From Roseburia sp. CAG:303 (GTDB lineage Bacteria > Bacillota > Clostridia > Lachnospirales > Lachnospiraceae), in the NCBI GenBank assembly GCA_000437755.1, contig FR900160.1, forward strand, positions 1-22,556: a DNA stretch of 22,556 nucleotides. Direction: 5' to 3'. Made by a program: the position numbers and the translations under genes. Shown piece by piece: positions 1 to 7,336 of the stretch. Numbering within the stretch: position 1 is the stretch's first letter; every line of letters begins with the position of its first letter. Under the pieces are notes generated by a model. It ran no database searches, was not told where the DNA came from, and saw nothing but the letters and a program-made list of their open reading frames with translations.

Positions 1-174
1 GCACGCATCATCGAAATAGCATGCAGCCCTGCACCGGCAGGACATTCCAGATGGACACTTCGTTTGTTGGAAGAACAGGCAAAAAATGTACTTGATGTTC
101 CAGTCAGCAAAGATACCATCGGCAGGGCTTAAAAAAATAGGCTTCGCCCTCACATGAGTACCTATTGGTGTATT
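1..174 (+). pseudogene. IS630-like transposase remnant (5' end outside window)
   Basis: Frame 1 reads as the helix-turn-helix part of an IS630-family transposase: residues such as ACSPAPAGHSRWTLRLLEEQ, then VPVSKDTIGRA, then an in-frame TAA at 130-132. After the stop the same frame goes on with the recognisable family text RLRPHMSTYWC (about 139-171) before similarity is lost and a second stop comes at 202-204. In intact relatives the stop position is normally filled by a Leu-Lys-Lys-Asn-like stretch, so a small in-frame deletion in the A-rich run at 130-138 probably made the stop. The catalytic DDE half is absent, so this is a dead fragment. It lies directly upstream of the chemoreceptor promoter region. 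The family assignment is from memory of conserved motifs. Confidence 0.7.
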
Positions 175-189
175 CTTTCAAAAAACCTA

Positions 190-218
190 TGGAAAAATTT
201 GTAGTTTTGTATTACAAT
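190..218 (+). promoter_or_regulatory. Candidate sigma-A promoter for chemoreceptor
   Basis: A TGGAAA at 190-195 and a TACAAT at 213-218 are separated by 17 bases. Both boxes are imperfect matches to TTGACA/TATAAT. The site would give a leader of roughly 55 bases before the ATG at 282. No sigma-D (flagellar) promoter was seen. This is a weak assignment. Confidence 0.3.
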
Positions 219-281
219 AGATATCGGTTAATTATGAATAACTCATATTTATTTTATATTTATAGAAGATGGAGGTTTTTT

Positions 282-1769
282 ATGGAAGCAGATAAGTACA
301 AATATACAGAAGAATCAGAACGCTATAAGAGAATGAACAAGTTTTATGTAGTAGCCACGTCACTGCTTGGAGTTGTGTTTTTATTTTATTTATGGATGAA
401 ATTGCTCAATCATAATATTGCGTCAATGACGGTGTATGGAAACACATTCCTGATAGTGTTGTTTATCATTGTCAATACCATTGTACATCGGAAGAATACA
501 GCTACAAAATGGTTAAAGATTATGACAACCTGGGAAGTAGGAATTGAATATTTTCTGGTCGGTGTACAGACGGATGCATCTTTTATCCACTATGCACTGA
601 TTTGCATTTTTATTCTTCAGATTCCTTATTATGAAAAGAAATCTTTAAAAAGAACGGCAGCAGGTATGCTAATTCTTTACATAGCCGTTATGTGTGTACA
701 GGCATCAAAAGGAATTTATGGAAGCGATGTAAATGCACTATGCGGAACACTGATGGTAATTATAATCGGTGTTGTAATATTAAATATTGGAAAAATTTCA
801 ATCATATTTAACAGTGATGCGGTTAATTCTGCAAAGGAAGAGCATGATAAGGTCAGAAAGATTCTTGACAATATGATTGTGATTTCAAAGACTGTCGGAG
901 AGGAAACCGATGCAAGTACCAGTATTATGAATGACCTTGTTGATGCAACAAAAACTGTTACTGGCCATATGAAGGAAATTACAGATGCAACGAATATGAC
1001 TGCCACGAGTATTGAAACCCAGAATACAATGACAGCATCCATACAGCAGGCAATAGAGCATGCCGGTGAAGTATCAAACAGAATGGTAGGCATTGCAATC
1101 GATTCAAATGAGAGTATTCAGAAAAATATGGCTGTTATGGAAGAGTTAAAGGCCCAGTCAGCACAGATAAAGGATACAAACAAGTCTGTTACGGATTCGA
1201 TGGAAAAACTTCAGGAGAAAACCAATGAAGTTGAGAATATTGCGGGCATGATATTGAATATATCCAGCCAGACCAATCTTCTGGCATTGAATGCATCCAT
1301 TGAAAGTGCGAGAGCCGGCGAAGCAGGAAGAGGATTCGCAGTAGTTGCAGAGCAGATAAGACAGCTTGCAGAACAGACAAAGAGTTTTACCGAGGATATT
1401 ACAAAGATTGTATACGAATTAAATGCGAATGCCTCTGATGTAAGGGAGTCGGTGAAAGTATCCGTTGATGCTGCCAATATTCAGGGAAATAATATCAATA
1501 CGGCATCCGATACATTCGAGCTGTTAAACAGTAATATGACAGAACTGATTCACCATGTAGAGGAAGTAAATGGGCAGATTTCCAATCTGTCAGATTCAAA
1601 TAACAAAATAGTGGAGAATATTTCACATCTTTCAGCGGTAACGCAGGAAGTTACCGAGAATGCAGAACAGGTTCACAATATGAGTGAGCAGAATCTTGAA
1701 TATGCAGAGCAGGTAAAGGAAGCAGTTCAGCATATAAGAAGTACATCTGAAAAGATGAATATTGAATAG
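282..1769 (+). CDS. Methyl-accepting chemotaxis protein (membrane-anchored)
   Basis: A chemoreceptor-type signalling protein of 495 residues. The start at 282 is chosen because GGAGG (271-275) sits just upstream; the longer open frame from 165 runs back into the transposase remnant. Residues 21-42, 50-69, about 88-117, 126-142 and 153-170 are hydrophobic, giving a multi-pass membrane N-terminus with only short loops and no large extracellular ligand domain. From about residue 180 the protein is a long helical coiled coil. The CheA/CheW-contacting hairpin tip lies near 322-365, with the hallmark TNLLALNASIESARAGEAGR and GFAVVAEQIRQLAEQ. There is no flagellar or che gene nearby, so it could feed a chemotaxis array elsewhere or a non-motility pathway. 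It is followed after 49 bases by an HD-domain gene, probably co-transcribed. Confidence 0.9.
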   Translation: MEADKYKYTEESERYKRMNKFYVVATSLLGVVFLFYLWMKLLNHNIASMTVYGNTFLIVLFIIVNTIVHRKNTATKWLKIMTTWEVGIEYFLVGVQTDASFIHYALICIFILQIPYYEKKSLKRTAAGMLILYIAVMCVQASKGIYGSDVNALCGTLMVIIIGVVILNIGKISIIFNSDAVNSAKEEHDKVRKILDNMIVISKTVGEETDASTSIMNDLVDATKTVTGHMKEITDATNMTATSIETQNTMTASIQQAIEHAGEVSNRMVGIAIDSNESIQKNMAVMEELKAQSAQIKDTNKSVTDSMEKLQEKTNEVENIAGMILNISSQTNLLALNASIESARAGEAGRGFAVVAEQIRQLAEQTKSFTEDITKIVYELNANASDVRESVKVSVDAANIQGNNINTASDTFELLNSNMTELIHHVEEVNGQISNLSDSNNKIVENISHLSAVTQEVTENAEQVHNMSEQNLEYAEQVKEAVQHIRSTSEKMNIE

Positions 1770-1818
1770 AGGAATTAAAAAAGGAAGATAATACCTGGTA
1801 TTGGAAAAGGTGATAGTT

Positions 1819-2433
1819 ATGCTGCCAACGATAGAAGAAGCGAAAAATGAATTGAAAACAGCGGAACAATTAAATCCCGGACCATGGGTAAGACATTCTT
1901 TGAATGTGGGAATTGCAGCAGGAAATATTGCAAAAAAATTGCCCGGAATGGATGAAAATAAGGCATGTGTTGTTGGAATGCTTCATGATATTGGACGAAG
2001 AGTCGGAATTGTAAATATTCCGAAGCATGTATATGAGGGATATAAATATGCTATGGATAGGGGATGGGATGAAGTTGCAAGAATATGTATGACACATTCT
2101 TATCCTCTTATGAAAGATGAGTTTGATTATGAACCGCAGACAGAAGAAGAAAAGGTAATCAAAGATTATATTATCCATTGTCAGGCGGACGACTATGACA
2201 GGCTGATTCAGATATGTGATGCACTGGCAACAGACTATGGATTTGTAATTCTGGAAAAACGTTTTGTGGATGTAACCCGCAGGTACGGAATTATGGAAAC
2301 ATATATAAAAGGTTGGGATGTGACCTTTAAAAACAAAGAGTATTTTGAAGAACGAATGGGGTGTTCTATTTATGATGTGCTGCCGGATATCGAAAAAACA
2401 ACATTATTATGTCCGCCGCCATGGAGACCTTAG
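1819..2433 (+). CDS. HD-domain hydrolase
   Basis: A 204-residue HD-superfamily phosphohydrolase-like protein; such proteins use two histidines and an aspartate to bind metal and cleave phosphomonoesters or nucleotides. The expected residues are visible: His26 in the segment WVRHSLNV, then His56-Asp57 in MLHDIGRRVG, and a later aspartate in CDALATDYG. The ATG at 1819 is preceded by AAAGGTGA at good spacing; an in-frame TTG at 1801 is less likely. It probably shares a transcript with the upstream chemoreceptor. The last few residues (after about DIEKTT) are proline- and tryptophan-rich and look unlike the rest, and the next DNA carries a scrap of another gene, so the C-terminus may have been altered by an insertion or deletion. 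The substrate is unknown. Confidence 0.8.
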   Translation: MLPTIEEAKNELKTAEQLNPGPWVRHSLNVGIAAGNIAKKLPGMDENKACVVGMLHDIGRRVGIVNIPKHVYEGYKYAMDRGWDEVARICMTHSYPLMKDEFDYEPQTEEEKVIKDYIIHCQADDYDRLIQICDALATDYGFVILEKRFVDVTRRYGIMETYIKGWDVTFKNKEYFEERMGCSIYDVLPDIEKTTLLCPPPWRP

Positions 2434-2533
2434 GAGTGAAGTTTTTTATAAAAAGGATAAGGAGGGAATACAGGCTATGTGTAAGGCGATGGAAGATATG
2501 ATAACGGATTTTGTAACAGAAGAAAAGAAATAA
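2433..2533 (+). pseudogene. Possible Rpn/PD-(D/E)XK transposase C-terminal remnant
   Basis: Immediately after the HD gene, another frame reads DLRSEVFYKKDKEGIQAMCK followed by AMEDM and a lysine-rich end at the TAA at 2531-2533. The phrase GIQAMCKAMEDM resembles the C-terminal segment of Rpn-family (PD-(D/E)XK nuclease/putative transposase) proteins that are common in Lachnospiraceae. No catalytic part is present. A GGAGGG at 2461-2466 followed by an in-frame ATG at 2478 could give a tiny 18-residue peptide, but I consider the stretch a leftover. The assignment rests on motif memory only. Confidence 0.3.
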
Positions 2534-2567
2534 GACTGTAATCAAATGAAAACAGCATTTTTCCTGC

Positions 2568-2596
2568 TTGCACTGCCGTTGGTACTGGGTTATAAT
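2568..2596 (+). promoter_or_regulatory. Sigma-A promoter for the PRTase/phosphatase cluster
   Basis: TTGCAC at 2568-2573 and TATAAT at 2591-2596 are separated by exactly 17 bases. Transcription would start near 2603, about 34 bases before the ATG at 2637. It would drive the histidine phosphatase and the two phosphoribosyltransferase-like genes, which are spaced by 19 bases and 1 base. Confidence 0.75.
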
Positions 2597-2636
2597 AAAA
2601 AAATCAAATTATCAGAAAAACCGGAGGTTATTTTTT

Positions 2637-3182
2637 ATGCTGTATATCATGCGACACGGAAAAACAGAGTGGAATGCCATGCATAAATTGCAGGGGAGAA
2701 TGGATATTCCACTGAATGAAGAAGGCAGGGAAATGGCTGAAAAAGCACGGGAGGAATATAAAAATCTGAATATTGATATTTGCTATTGTTCTCCACTTGT
2801 GCGGGCAAAAGAAACTGCTGAAATTGTTTTGAGAGGAAGAAATATTCCGATTCTGCCGGATGACAGACTGGTAGAAATAAGTTTTGGGAAATATGAAGGA
2901 ATGGATTTTAAGAATCCGGATTGTGCGATAAATGTCATGTATCAAAGCCCGGCAGAATATACAGAGTCCATCGGAGGAGCGGAGACATTTCAGGAGTTAT
3001 TTGCAAGAACCGGAGAGTTTTTAAAAGAAATAGTTGAACCCCGGCTGCAGGAGGGAAAAGATATTTTGATTGTAGGACATGGTGCGATGAACGCAAGTAT
3101 CGTATGTCAGATAAATAATCTTCCGATAGAACAGTTCTGGAGTGCAGGACTTGCTCAATGTAAAATATTAAAATTAAAATGA
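2637..3182 (+). CDS. Histidine phosphatase family protein (phosphoglycerate-mutase-like)
   Basis: A 181-residue member of the histidine phosphatase (branch 1) superfamily, which removes phosphate through a phosphohistidine intermediate. The catalytic set is complete: Arg6-His7-Gly8 in MRHGKTEWN, Arg56 in SPLVRAKETA, Glu80 in LVEISFGKYEG and His148 in VGHGAMNA. The start at 2637 follows CCGGAGG at 2621-2627; the open frame extends further upstream but without a ribosome site and into the promoter. It is the first gene of a tight run with two phosphoribosyltransferase-like genes, suggesting it dephosphorylates an intermediate of that pathway. It could also be a general sugar- or cobalamin-type phosphatase; nothing here supports a cobalamin role. 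Confidence 0.88.
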   Translation: MLYIMRHGKTEWNAMHKLQGRMDIPLNEEGREMAEKAREEYKNLNIDICYCSPLVRAKETAEIVLRGRNIPILPDDRLVEISFGKYEGMDFKNPDCAINVMYQSPAEYTESIGGAETFQELFARTGEFLKEIVEPRLQEGKDILIVGHGAMNASIVCQINNLPIEQFWSAGLAQCKILKLK

Positions 3183-3201
3183 AGATGAACGGAGTAGATT
3201 T

Positions 3202-4302
3202 ATGAGATATGAAGAAAAAGATTTGGTAAGAATTGCGAAAAGAGAAAATAATAACAAAAGAAGTTATCTGGTCGTGGACCCGTTGCAGGGAAAACATGTT
3301 CCGGTATCGCCTTTCAAAGCACTCACACTGTTTTCTTCTCTGGCAGACAAGGTAAGAGAAGCATATTCGGAGGAAAAATTGTTGCTGGTTGGTTTTGCGG
3401 AGACGGCAACAGCTATCGGTGCTGAAATTGCGGTTTGTCTGGGAGCAAAGTATATACAGACCACCAGGGAAGTGATAGAGGGTGTGGAGTATCTTTATTT
3501 TTCAGAGGAACACAGCCATGCGACGGAACAGAAACTGGTAAAGGATGATATAGATGCAGTGATTGACGATATTGACAGGATTGTATTTGCTGAAGATGAG
3601 GTGACAACAGGAAAAACAATTTTAAATATTATTGACAGAATCGAACAATATTATCCGGGGAAGGTGAAATTTTCCGTGGCATCCTTGTTAAATGGAATGT
3701 CAAAAGAGCATTTAGCACAGTATGAGGAGAGAAAAATCAACCTGCATTATCTGGTAAAAACCAGTCATGAGAAATATGAAAAGCTGGCGGCAGAGATTGA
3801 GGAAAATGGAAAATATCATGCATGTATGCCGGAAAAGACGGATGCATTTCAGGTCATGGAGTTAAGCGGATACTTAAATGCAAGGAGACTGACAGATGCC
3901 GGAATGTATGAAGAAGCCTGTGGAAAACTCTGGCAGCAGGTAAGTGAAAAAATTGGAAATGTCCGGGGAGAGCATATTCTGGTGCTTGGAACAGAGGAAT
4001 TCATGTATCCGGCGATTTACCTGGGTGCAAGACTGGAAGAGATGGGAAATGATTGCTTATGCCATGCGACAACAAGAAGCCCGATAGCCGTGAGCAGCGA
4101 AGAAACTTATCCATTGCACGAAAGGTATGAATTAAAGAGTCTGTATGACAGTAATAGAAGAACGTTCCTTTATGATATCGGAGAATATGACAGGGTATAT
4201 GTGGTTACGGATGCACCGGAACGAAAAGGGGAGGGGATATATAACCTTGTAAATGCGTTGTATACAAAGAATAAAAATATTATATTAATAAGGTGGTGTT
4301 GA
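3202..4302 (+). CDS. Phosphoribosyltransferase with C-terminal TRSP domain (Ter-associated type)
   Basis: A 366-residue two-domain protein. The N-terminal half is a type I phosphoribosyltransferase fold: the segment LLLVGFAETATAIG (about 60-73), a TTRE motif near 87-90, and the PRPP-binding loop IVFAEDEVTTGKT at about 127-139. The C-terminal half (about 250-366) carries the motif that gives the TRSP domain its name, Thr291-Arg-Ser-Pro294 in ATTRSPIAVSSEETYPLHER. In the comparative-genomic literature on tellurium-resistance (Ter) operons, PRTase-TRSP proteins belong to a predicted pathway for a nucleoside-like metabolite. The next gene begins one base after the stop, so translation is probably coupled. 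The biochemical reaction is inferred; no substrate can be read from the sequence. Confidence 0.85.
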   Translation: MRYEEKDLVRIAKRENNNKRSYLVVDPLQGKHVPVSPFKALTLFSSLADKVREAYSEEKLLLVGFAETATAIGAEIAVCLGAKYIQTTREVIEGVEYLYFSEEHSHATEQKLVKDDIDAVIDDIDRIVFAEDEVTTGKTILNIIDRIEQYYPGKVKFSVASLLNGMSKEHLAQYEERKINLHYLVKTSHEKYEKLAAEIEENGKYHACMPEKTDAFQVMELSGYLNARRLTDAGMYEEACGKLWQQVSEKIGNVRGEHILVLGTEEFMYPAIYLGARLEEMGNDCLCHATTRSPIAVSSEETYPLHERYELKSLYDSNRRTFLYDIGEYDRVYVVTDAPERKGEGIYNLVNALYTKNKNIILIRWC

Positions 4303-4303
4303 T

Positions 4304-5353
4304 ATGAGAAGTTCTTATTCAAAAGATGATGTTACGATATTATTAAAAGATATTACGGGAATGGTAAAACCTCAGCCAACTCAGGAGCGGGAGAAATTGA
4401 TACAGTCGGGAAGGCATTACAGTGAGATGCTTCCCATTGAATATGTCCCAACACAAAAATATATGGAGGTTTATGAGCAGGCACTTTTGCAATATGCAAA
4501 GCCCGTAGCCAATGCAGTTGGTGTCCTTGTAGATAAAATCATGCAGAAAAGAGGAAAATCAGTAGTGCTTGTATCACTTGCGAGAGCAGGGATACCGGTT
4601 GGGATACTTTTGAAAAGATATATCAGATATAAATATAAACAGGACGTGCCTCATTATGCAGTTTCGATTATAAGGGGAAGGGGAATCGATAAAAATGCTA
4701 TGAATTATCTATTAGAAAGATATGAGCCTTCCAGACTTCTTTTCGTGGATGGATGGATTGGTAAAGGTGCTATTTTAAGGGAACTGGAAAAGGATTTGGA
4801 GGAATACGAAGGGGTATCAAAGGAATTAGCTGTTCTGGCGGATCCGGCCAATGCCTCAGATTTATGCGGTACGCATGAGGATATTCTCATACCAAGTTCT
4901 TGTTTAAACAGTACCGTGTCGGGATTAATCAGCAGGACTTTTCTGAGAAGTGATATTATTGGTGAAAAGGATTTTCATGGTGCTGTCTATTATGAAGAAT
5001 TGAAGGATTCGGATTTGTCTTATGAATTTATCCGGACGATAGAACAGGAATTTTGTATGGAAAATGAGGAGAAACAGGAAAAAATTCCGGGAACAGGGAT
5101 GGATGAAGTGATAGAAATTGCAAAGCATTTTGATATCGGGGATATCAATCTTATAAAGCCAGGGGTGGGAGAAGCGACGAGGGTATTGCTTCGGAGAGTA
5201 CCATGGAAAATTCTGATTGATGAACGATATCAGGAGGATGCCCAGTTAGGACATCTCCTGCGGCTGGCGGAAGAAAAAGAAGTGCCGGTTGAAATATATC
5301 CATTGCTCCATTACAAATGCTGCGGCATTATAAAAAAAGTTGCAGATGCGTAA
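4304..5353 (+). CDS. PRTase-PELOTA protein (annotated elsewhere as 'StiP' family)
   Basis: A 349-residue protein of the family often labelled 'cysteine protease StiP', better described as a phosphoribosyltransferase fused to a PELOTA-type RNA-binding domain. The N-terminal part has SLARAGIPVG at 91-100, an RGRGID turn at 125-130 and a PRPP-loop-like segment RLLFVDGWIGKGAI at 144-157. Residues about 282-346 (INLIKPGVGEATRVLLRR onward, ending in KCCGIIKK) fit the L7Ae/PELOTA-like domain. It starts one base after the TRSP gene with AAGGTGG upstream, so it is the third gene of the operon. The family is part of the predicted Ter-linked nucleoside-metabolite module. The protease label has weak support; I see no clear protease motif. 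It ends two bases short of a convergent gene. Confidence 0.83.
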   Translation: MRSSYSKDDVTILLKDITGMVKPQPTQEREKLIQSGRHYSEMLPIEYVPTQKYMEVYEQALLQYAKPVANAVGVLVDKIMQKRGKSVVLVSLARAGIPVGILLKRYIRYKYKQDVPHYAVSIIRGRGIDKNAMNYLLERYEPSRLLFVDGWIGKGAILRELEKDLEEYEGVSKELAVLADPANASDLCGTHEDILIPSSCLNSTVSGLISRTFLRSDIIGEKDFHGAVYYEELKDSDLSYEFIRTIEQEFCMENEEKQEKIPGTGMDEVIEIAKHFDIGDINLIKPGVGEATRVLLRRVPWKILIDERYQEDAQLGHLLRLAEEKEVPVEIYPLLHYKCCGIIKKVADA

Positions 5354-5355
5354 CA

Positions 5356-6318
5356 TCAGTCTTTCAGACCGAAAGCTTCAGCCAGTAATTTTGTGCGTAT
5401 TGCCCAGTTTCCATGAGTTTTGTATTCATTCATGCGTTCTTTTGACTGGCTGCCAGAGACAAGGGATGCATTTTCAGGATTCCAGTTTAAAATGTCCAAG
5501 GCATCATCAAAATCTTTTTTTGAGACACGATATGCTTCATTAACCAGAGAAATCTGTTTTGGATGTATGACAGTTTTGCCAGTAAATCCGCATAATCTGT
5601 CATCCGCGATTTCCTGAAGAAAACCTTCCTCCCAGTTTTTTCCGGCATAATATTCATAGACAGGACCGGATATGACGTAATTCATGCCATAGACGGTAAT
5701 GATATCAGAAAAGATATGGGAAACAGGTGTGATTTTGTGAATGGATTCATCAGAATGTCTCCGGAAACCAAACATATGACATAAATCATTGCCGCCCACG
5801 CGGATGTTTAGTACCAGGTCCTCTGTTTTATCCAGAGATGATTTTAGTGAATAAAGAATATCGTAGCGGTATCGCAGGTCTATGAGAGCAGAGCTTTCAT
5901 AAATAGGCATCATATAGAGTTTTCTTGCGGAAAATTCATTTGCAAGAATGATTTCATGGATATATGCTTCGGCATTGTCCGGATGAAATTTCGGGAGGAT
6001 GAAACCGGTAAGGAGGGAAATGGCATCGCCTAGACTCTTTGTCATATGCATAATTTGTTTTGGAGTTCTGACACGGATAAAGATTTTAGGCAGATAGAAG
6101 TCTTTCTTTTCGAGATTCTGATAAATTTTTTGAAGGGAGGCAGTTAAAATCTGCTCAGCCTGTGTAACGAAGGAATCGCTAATGGTATCTTCCAGACAGA
6201 GTGCCAGAGAAAATTTCTGACCAAACTTTTCGTTTATAATAGAATCGGCAATATCTGTCTTATTTGCCGGGCAATATAATAATGCACCAACACTATAATA
6301 TAAAATGTCATTTTTCAT
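5356..6318 (-). CDS. HpcH/HpaI aldolase / citrate-lyase-beta-like protein
   Basis: A 320-residue TIM-barrel protein of the HpcH/HpaI aldolase (citrate lyase beta, CitE-like) superfamily, which makes or breaks carbon-carbon bonds next to a carboxylate using a divalent metal. Visible signatures are CLEDT (41-45), RVRTP (82-86), a glutamate in PIYES (138-142), an Asp in RVGGNDL (173-179) and the CitE-type segment GFTGKTVIHPKQ (244-255). No citF/citD genes are near, so it is not a citrate lyase subunit here. CitE-like proteins of this sort occur with PRTase-TRSP and PRTase-PELOTA genes in Ter-associated clusters. It is transcribed against that operon and divergently from the HAD gene. The start is supported by AAAGGA upstream on the minus strand. 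Confidence 0.85.
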   Translation of the reverse strand: MKNDILYYSVGALLYCPANKTDIADSIINEKFGQKFSLALCLEDTISDSFVTQAEQILTASLQKIYQNLEKKDFYLPKIFIRVRTPKQIMHMTKSLGDAISLLTGFILPKFHPDNAEAYIHEIILANEFSARKLYMMPIYESSALIDLRYRYDILYSLKSSLDKTEDLVLNIRVGGNDLCHMFGFRRHSDESIHKITPVSHIFSDIITVYGMNYVISGPVYEYYAGKNWEEGFLQEIADDRLCGFTGKTVIHPKQISLVNEAYRVSKKDFDDALDILNWNPENASLVSGSQSKERMNEYKTHGNWAIRTKLLAEAFGLKD

Positions 6319-6359
6319 GGAAAATGTCCTTTCTCATAAATCATAATGAAACGTATTTT

Positions 6360-6365
6360 ATTATA
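6360..6365 (-). promoter_or_regulatory. Candidate -10 box for the aldolase gene
   Basis: ATTATA on the plus strand is a consensus TATAAT on the minus strand, about 42 bases upstream of the aldolase ATG. No good -35 box is visible at 16-18 bases. The 85-base divergent region must also carry the HAD promoter, which I could not place. Confidence 0.35.
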
Positions 6366-6403
6366 TCATTGATTGGATAAAAAAGATAGAAGGAATAGAA
6401 AAA

Positions 6404-7123
6404 ATGAAACTATTATGTACGGATTTGGATAATACACTGATATATTCTTATAAACATGAACTGGGAAATGAAAAAAGAAATGTGGAATTGTACCAGGGAA
6501 GAGAAATATCTTTTATCACAGAGAAAACATACGAATTATTAAAAAAAGTAAATCAGCAATATCAGATTGTACCGGTAACCACCAGAACCGTGGAGCAGTA
6601 TCAAAGAATCCATCTTGGAATTCATCCATTTCAATATGCACTTACTTGTAATGGAGGGATTCTTCTTGTGGATGGAAAACGGGAAGACACATGGTATCTG
6701 GAATCAAGAAAGATGACAGAGCCTGCAGTTCCTGCCATGAAAAAGGCAATGGAATATTTGGAAAAAGATGCAAGGAGAAAGTTTGAATTGCGTTATATAG
6801 AAGAACTTTTTGTTTTTACAAAATGTAAAGAAGTGGAAAAGGTGATACAGGATTTAAAAAAGCTGCTGAAAGAAGAACTGGTGGAGGTATTTTCTAATGG
6901 AGAAAAATTATATGTACTTCCGGTAACTCTGAGTAAAGGAAATGCAGTAAAAAGACTGAAGGCATATCTGGAGCCGGATTGTGTAATTGCCGCAGGCGAC
7001 AGCGAATTTGATAAATCCATGGTTTGCGAGGCAGATAAGGGATTTATGCCGGAGGATTTTCCGGACCGCTTATTTTCGGAAGCTTATCTGGAAAAATGTC
7101 TGGAAGAAACTGAAATAAAATAG
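6404..7123 (+). CDS. HAD-superfamily phosphatase
   Basis: A 239-residue HAD hydrolase with a Cof/sucrose-phosphatase-like cap. Motif I is Asp7 and Asp9 in CTDLDNTL, motif II is VPVTTRT (56-62), motif III is Lys178 in LSKGNA and motif IV is GDSEFD (198-203). These are the residues needed for phosphoaspartate catalysis, so it should be an active cytoplasmic phosphatase. AAGGA lies upstream of the ATG. HAD phosphatases are a regular member of the Ter-linked PRTase/aldolase module, and this one is divergent from the aldolase gene, so a role in the same pathway is likely. The start codon is tightly placed after the divergent intergenic region. A strong hairpin terminator follows seven bases after the stop. 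Confidence 0.87.
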   Translation: MKLLCTDLDNTLIYSYKHELGNEKRNVELYQGREISFITEKTYELLKKVNQQYQIVPVTTRTVEQYQRIHLGIHPFQYALTCNGGILLVDGKREDTWYLESRKMTEPAVPAMKKAMEYLEKDARRKFELRYIEELFVFTKCKEVEKVIQDLKKLLKEELVEVFSNGEKLYVLPVTLSKGNAVKRLKAYLEPDCVIAAGDSEFDKSMVCEADKGFMPEDFPDRLFSEAYLEKCLEETEIK

Positions 7124-7129
7124 GAAACA

Positions 7130-7173
7130 GCCGCCATAAATTTAGAACAGATAATTTATGGCGGCAATTTTTT
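7130..7173. terminator. Bidirectional intrinsic terminator (HAD gene / small peptide gene)
   Basis: Arms 7130-7142 and 7153-7165 pair perfectly over 13 base pairs (GCCGCCATAAATT with its complement) around a 10-base loop. On the plus strand it is followed by AATTTTTT (7166-7173), a good U-tract for ending the HAD transcript. On the minus strand it lies downstream of the 23-residue peptide gene and is followed by a weaker U-rich tail. Confidence 0.85.
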
Positions 7174-7209
7174 ATGCGTAAATTAACAGGTACGAATTAA
7201 TGCTACTGA

Positions 7210-7281
7210 TTAACAACCGAAGTTAAAGTAATTGCAAATTGCGTTAAATAACTCGGAACAGCTATTAAATAAGAAACACAT
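7210..7281 (-). CDS. 23-residue four-cysteine peptide (unrecognised)
   Basis: A very short gene too small for normal ORF calling. On the minus strand AAGGAGG (complement of 7290-7296) lies eight bases before an ATG at 7281; 23 codons follow, ending in TAA at 7212-7210. A near-consensus promoter lies just upstream (7337-7365) and a hairpin terminator downstream (7130-7165), so the locus has every signal of an independent transcription unit. The peptide is hydrophobic and aromatic, with Cys2, Cys8, Cys16 and Cys23, Phe at 3, 5, 12, 19 and 21, only one charged side chain (Glu10), and Cys at the C-terminus. There is no classical leader sequence. It could be a membrane-active or regulatory peptide, a metal- or thiol-responsive peptide, or the marker ORF of a small RNA. 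I recognise no family. Confidence 0.65.
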   Translation of the reverse strand: MCFLFNSCSELFNAICNYFNFGC

Positions 7282-7336
7282 TGCTTTTTCCTCCTTATTT
7301 TATTTGTTTTTTTGTGTATTAGCTAATCACAGCATG

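Noticed and set aside
218..232. Minus-strand CCGATAT resembling a flagellar sigma-D -10 box
   Set aside because: Wrong direction for the chemoreceptor and no TAAA box at 15 bases.
165..281. N-terminal extension of the chemoreceptor open frame
   Set aside because: It runs back over the candidate promoter and the transposase remnant, and the ribosome site is directly before the ATG at 282.
716..1093. 125-residue minus-strand open frame
   Set aside because: It is antisense to the clearly coding chemoreceptor, with no ribosome site and no family resemblance.
2546..2686. Plus-strand short ORF starting MKTAFFLLALPLVLG, like a signal peptide
   Set aside because: It overlaps the strong TTGCAC/TATAAT promoter and the start of the phosphatase gene and has no ribosome site; the hydrophobic look comes from the promoter's T-rich DNA.
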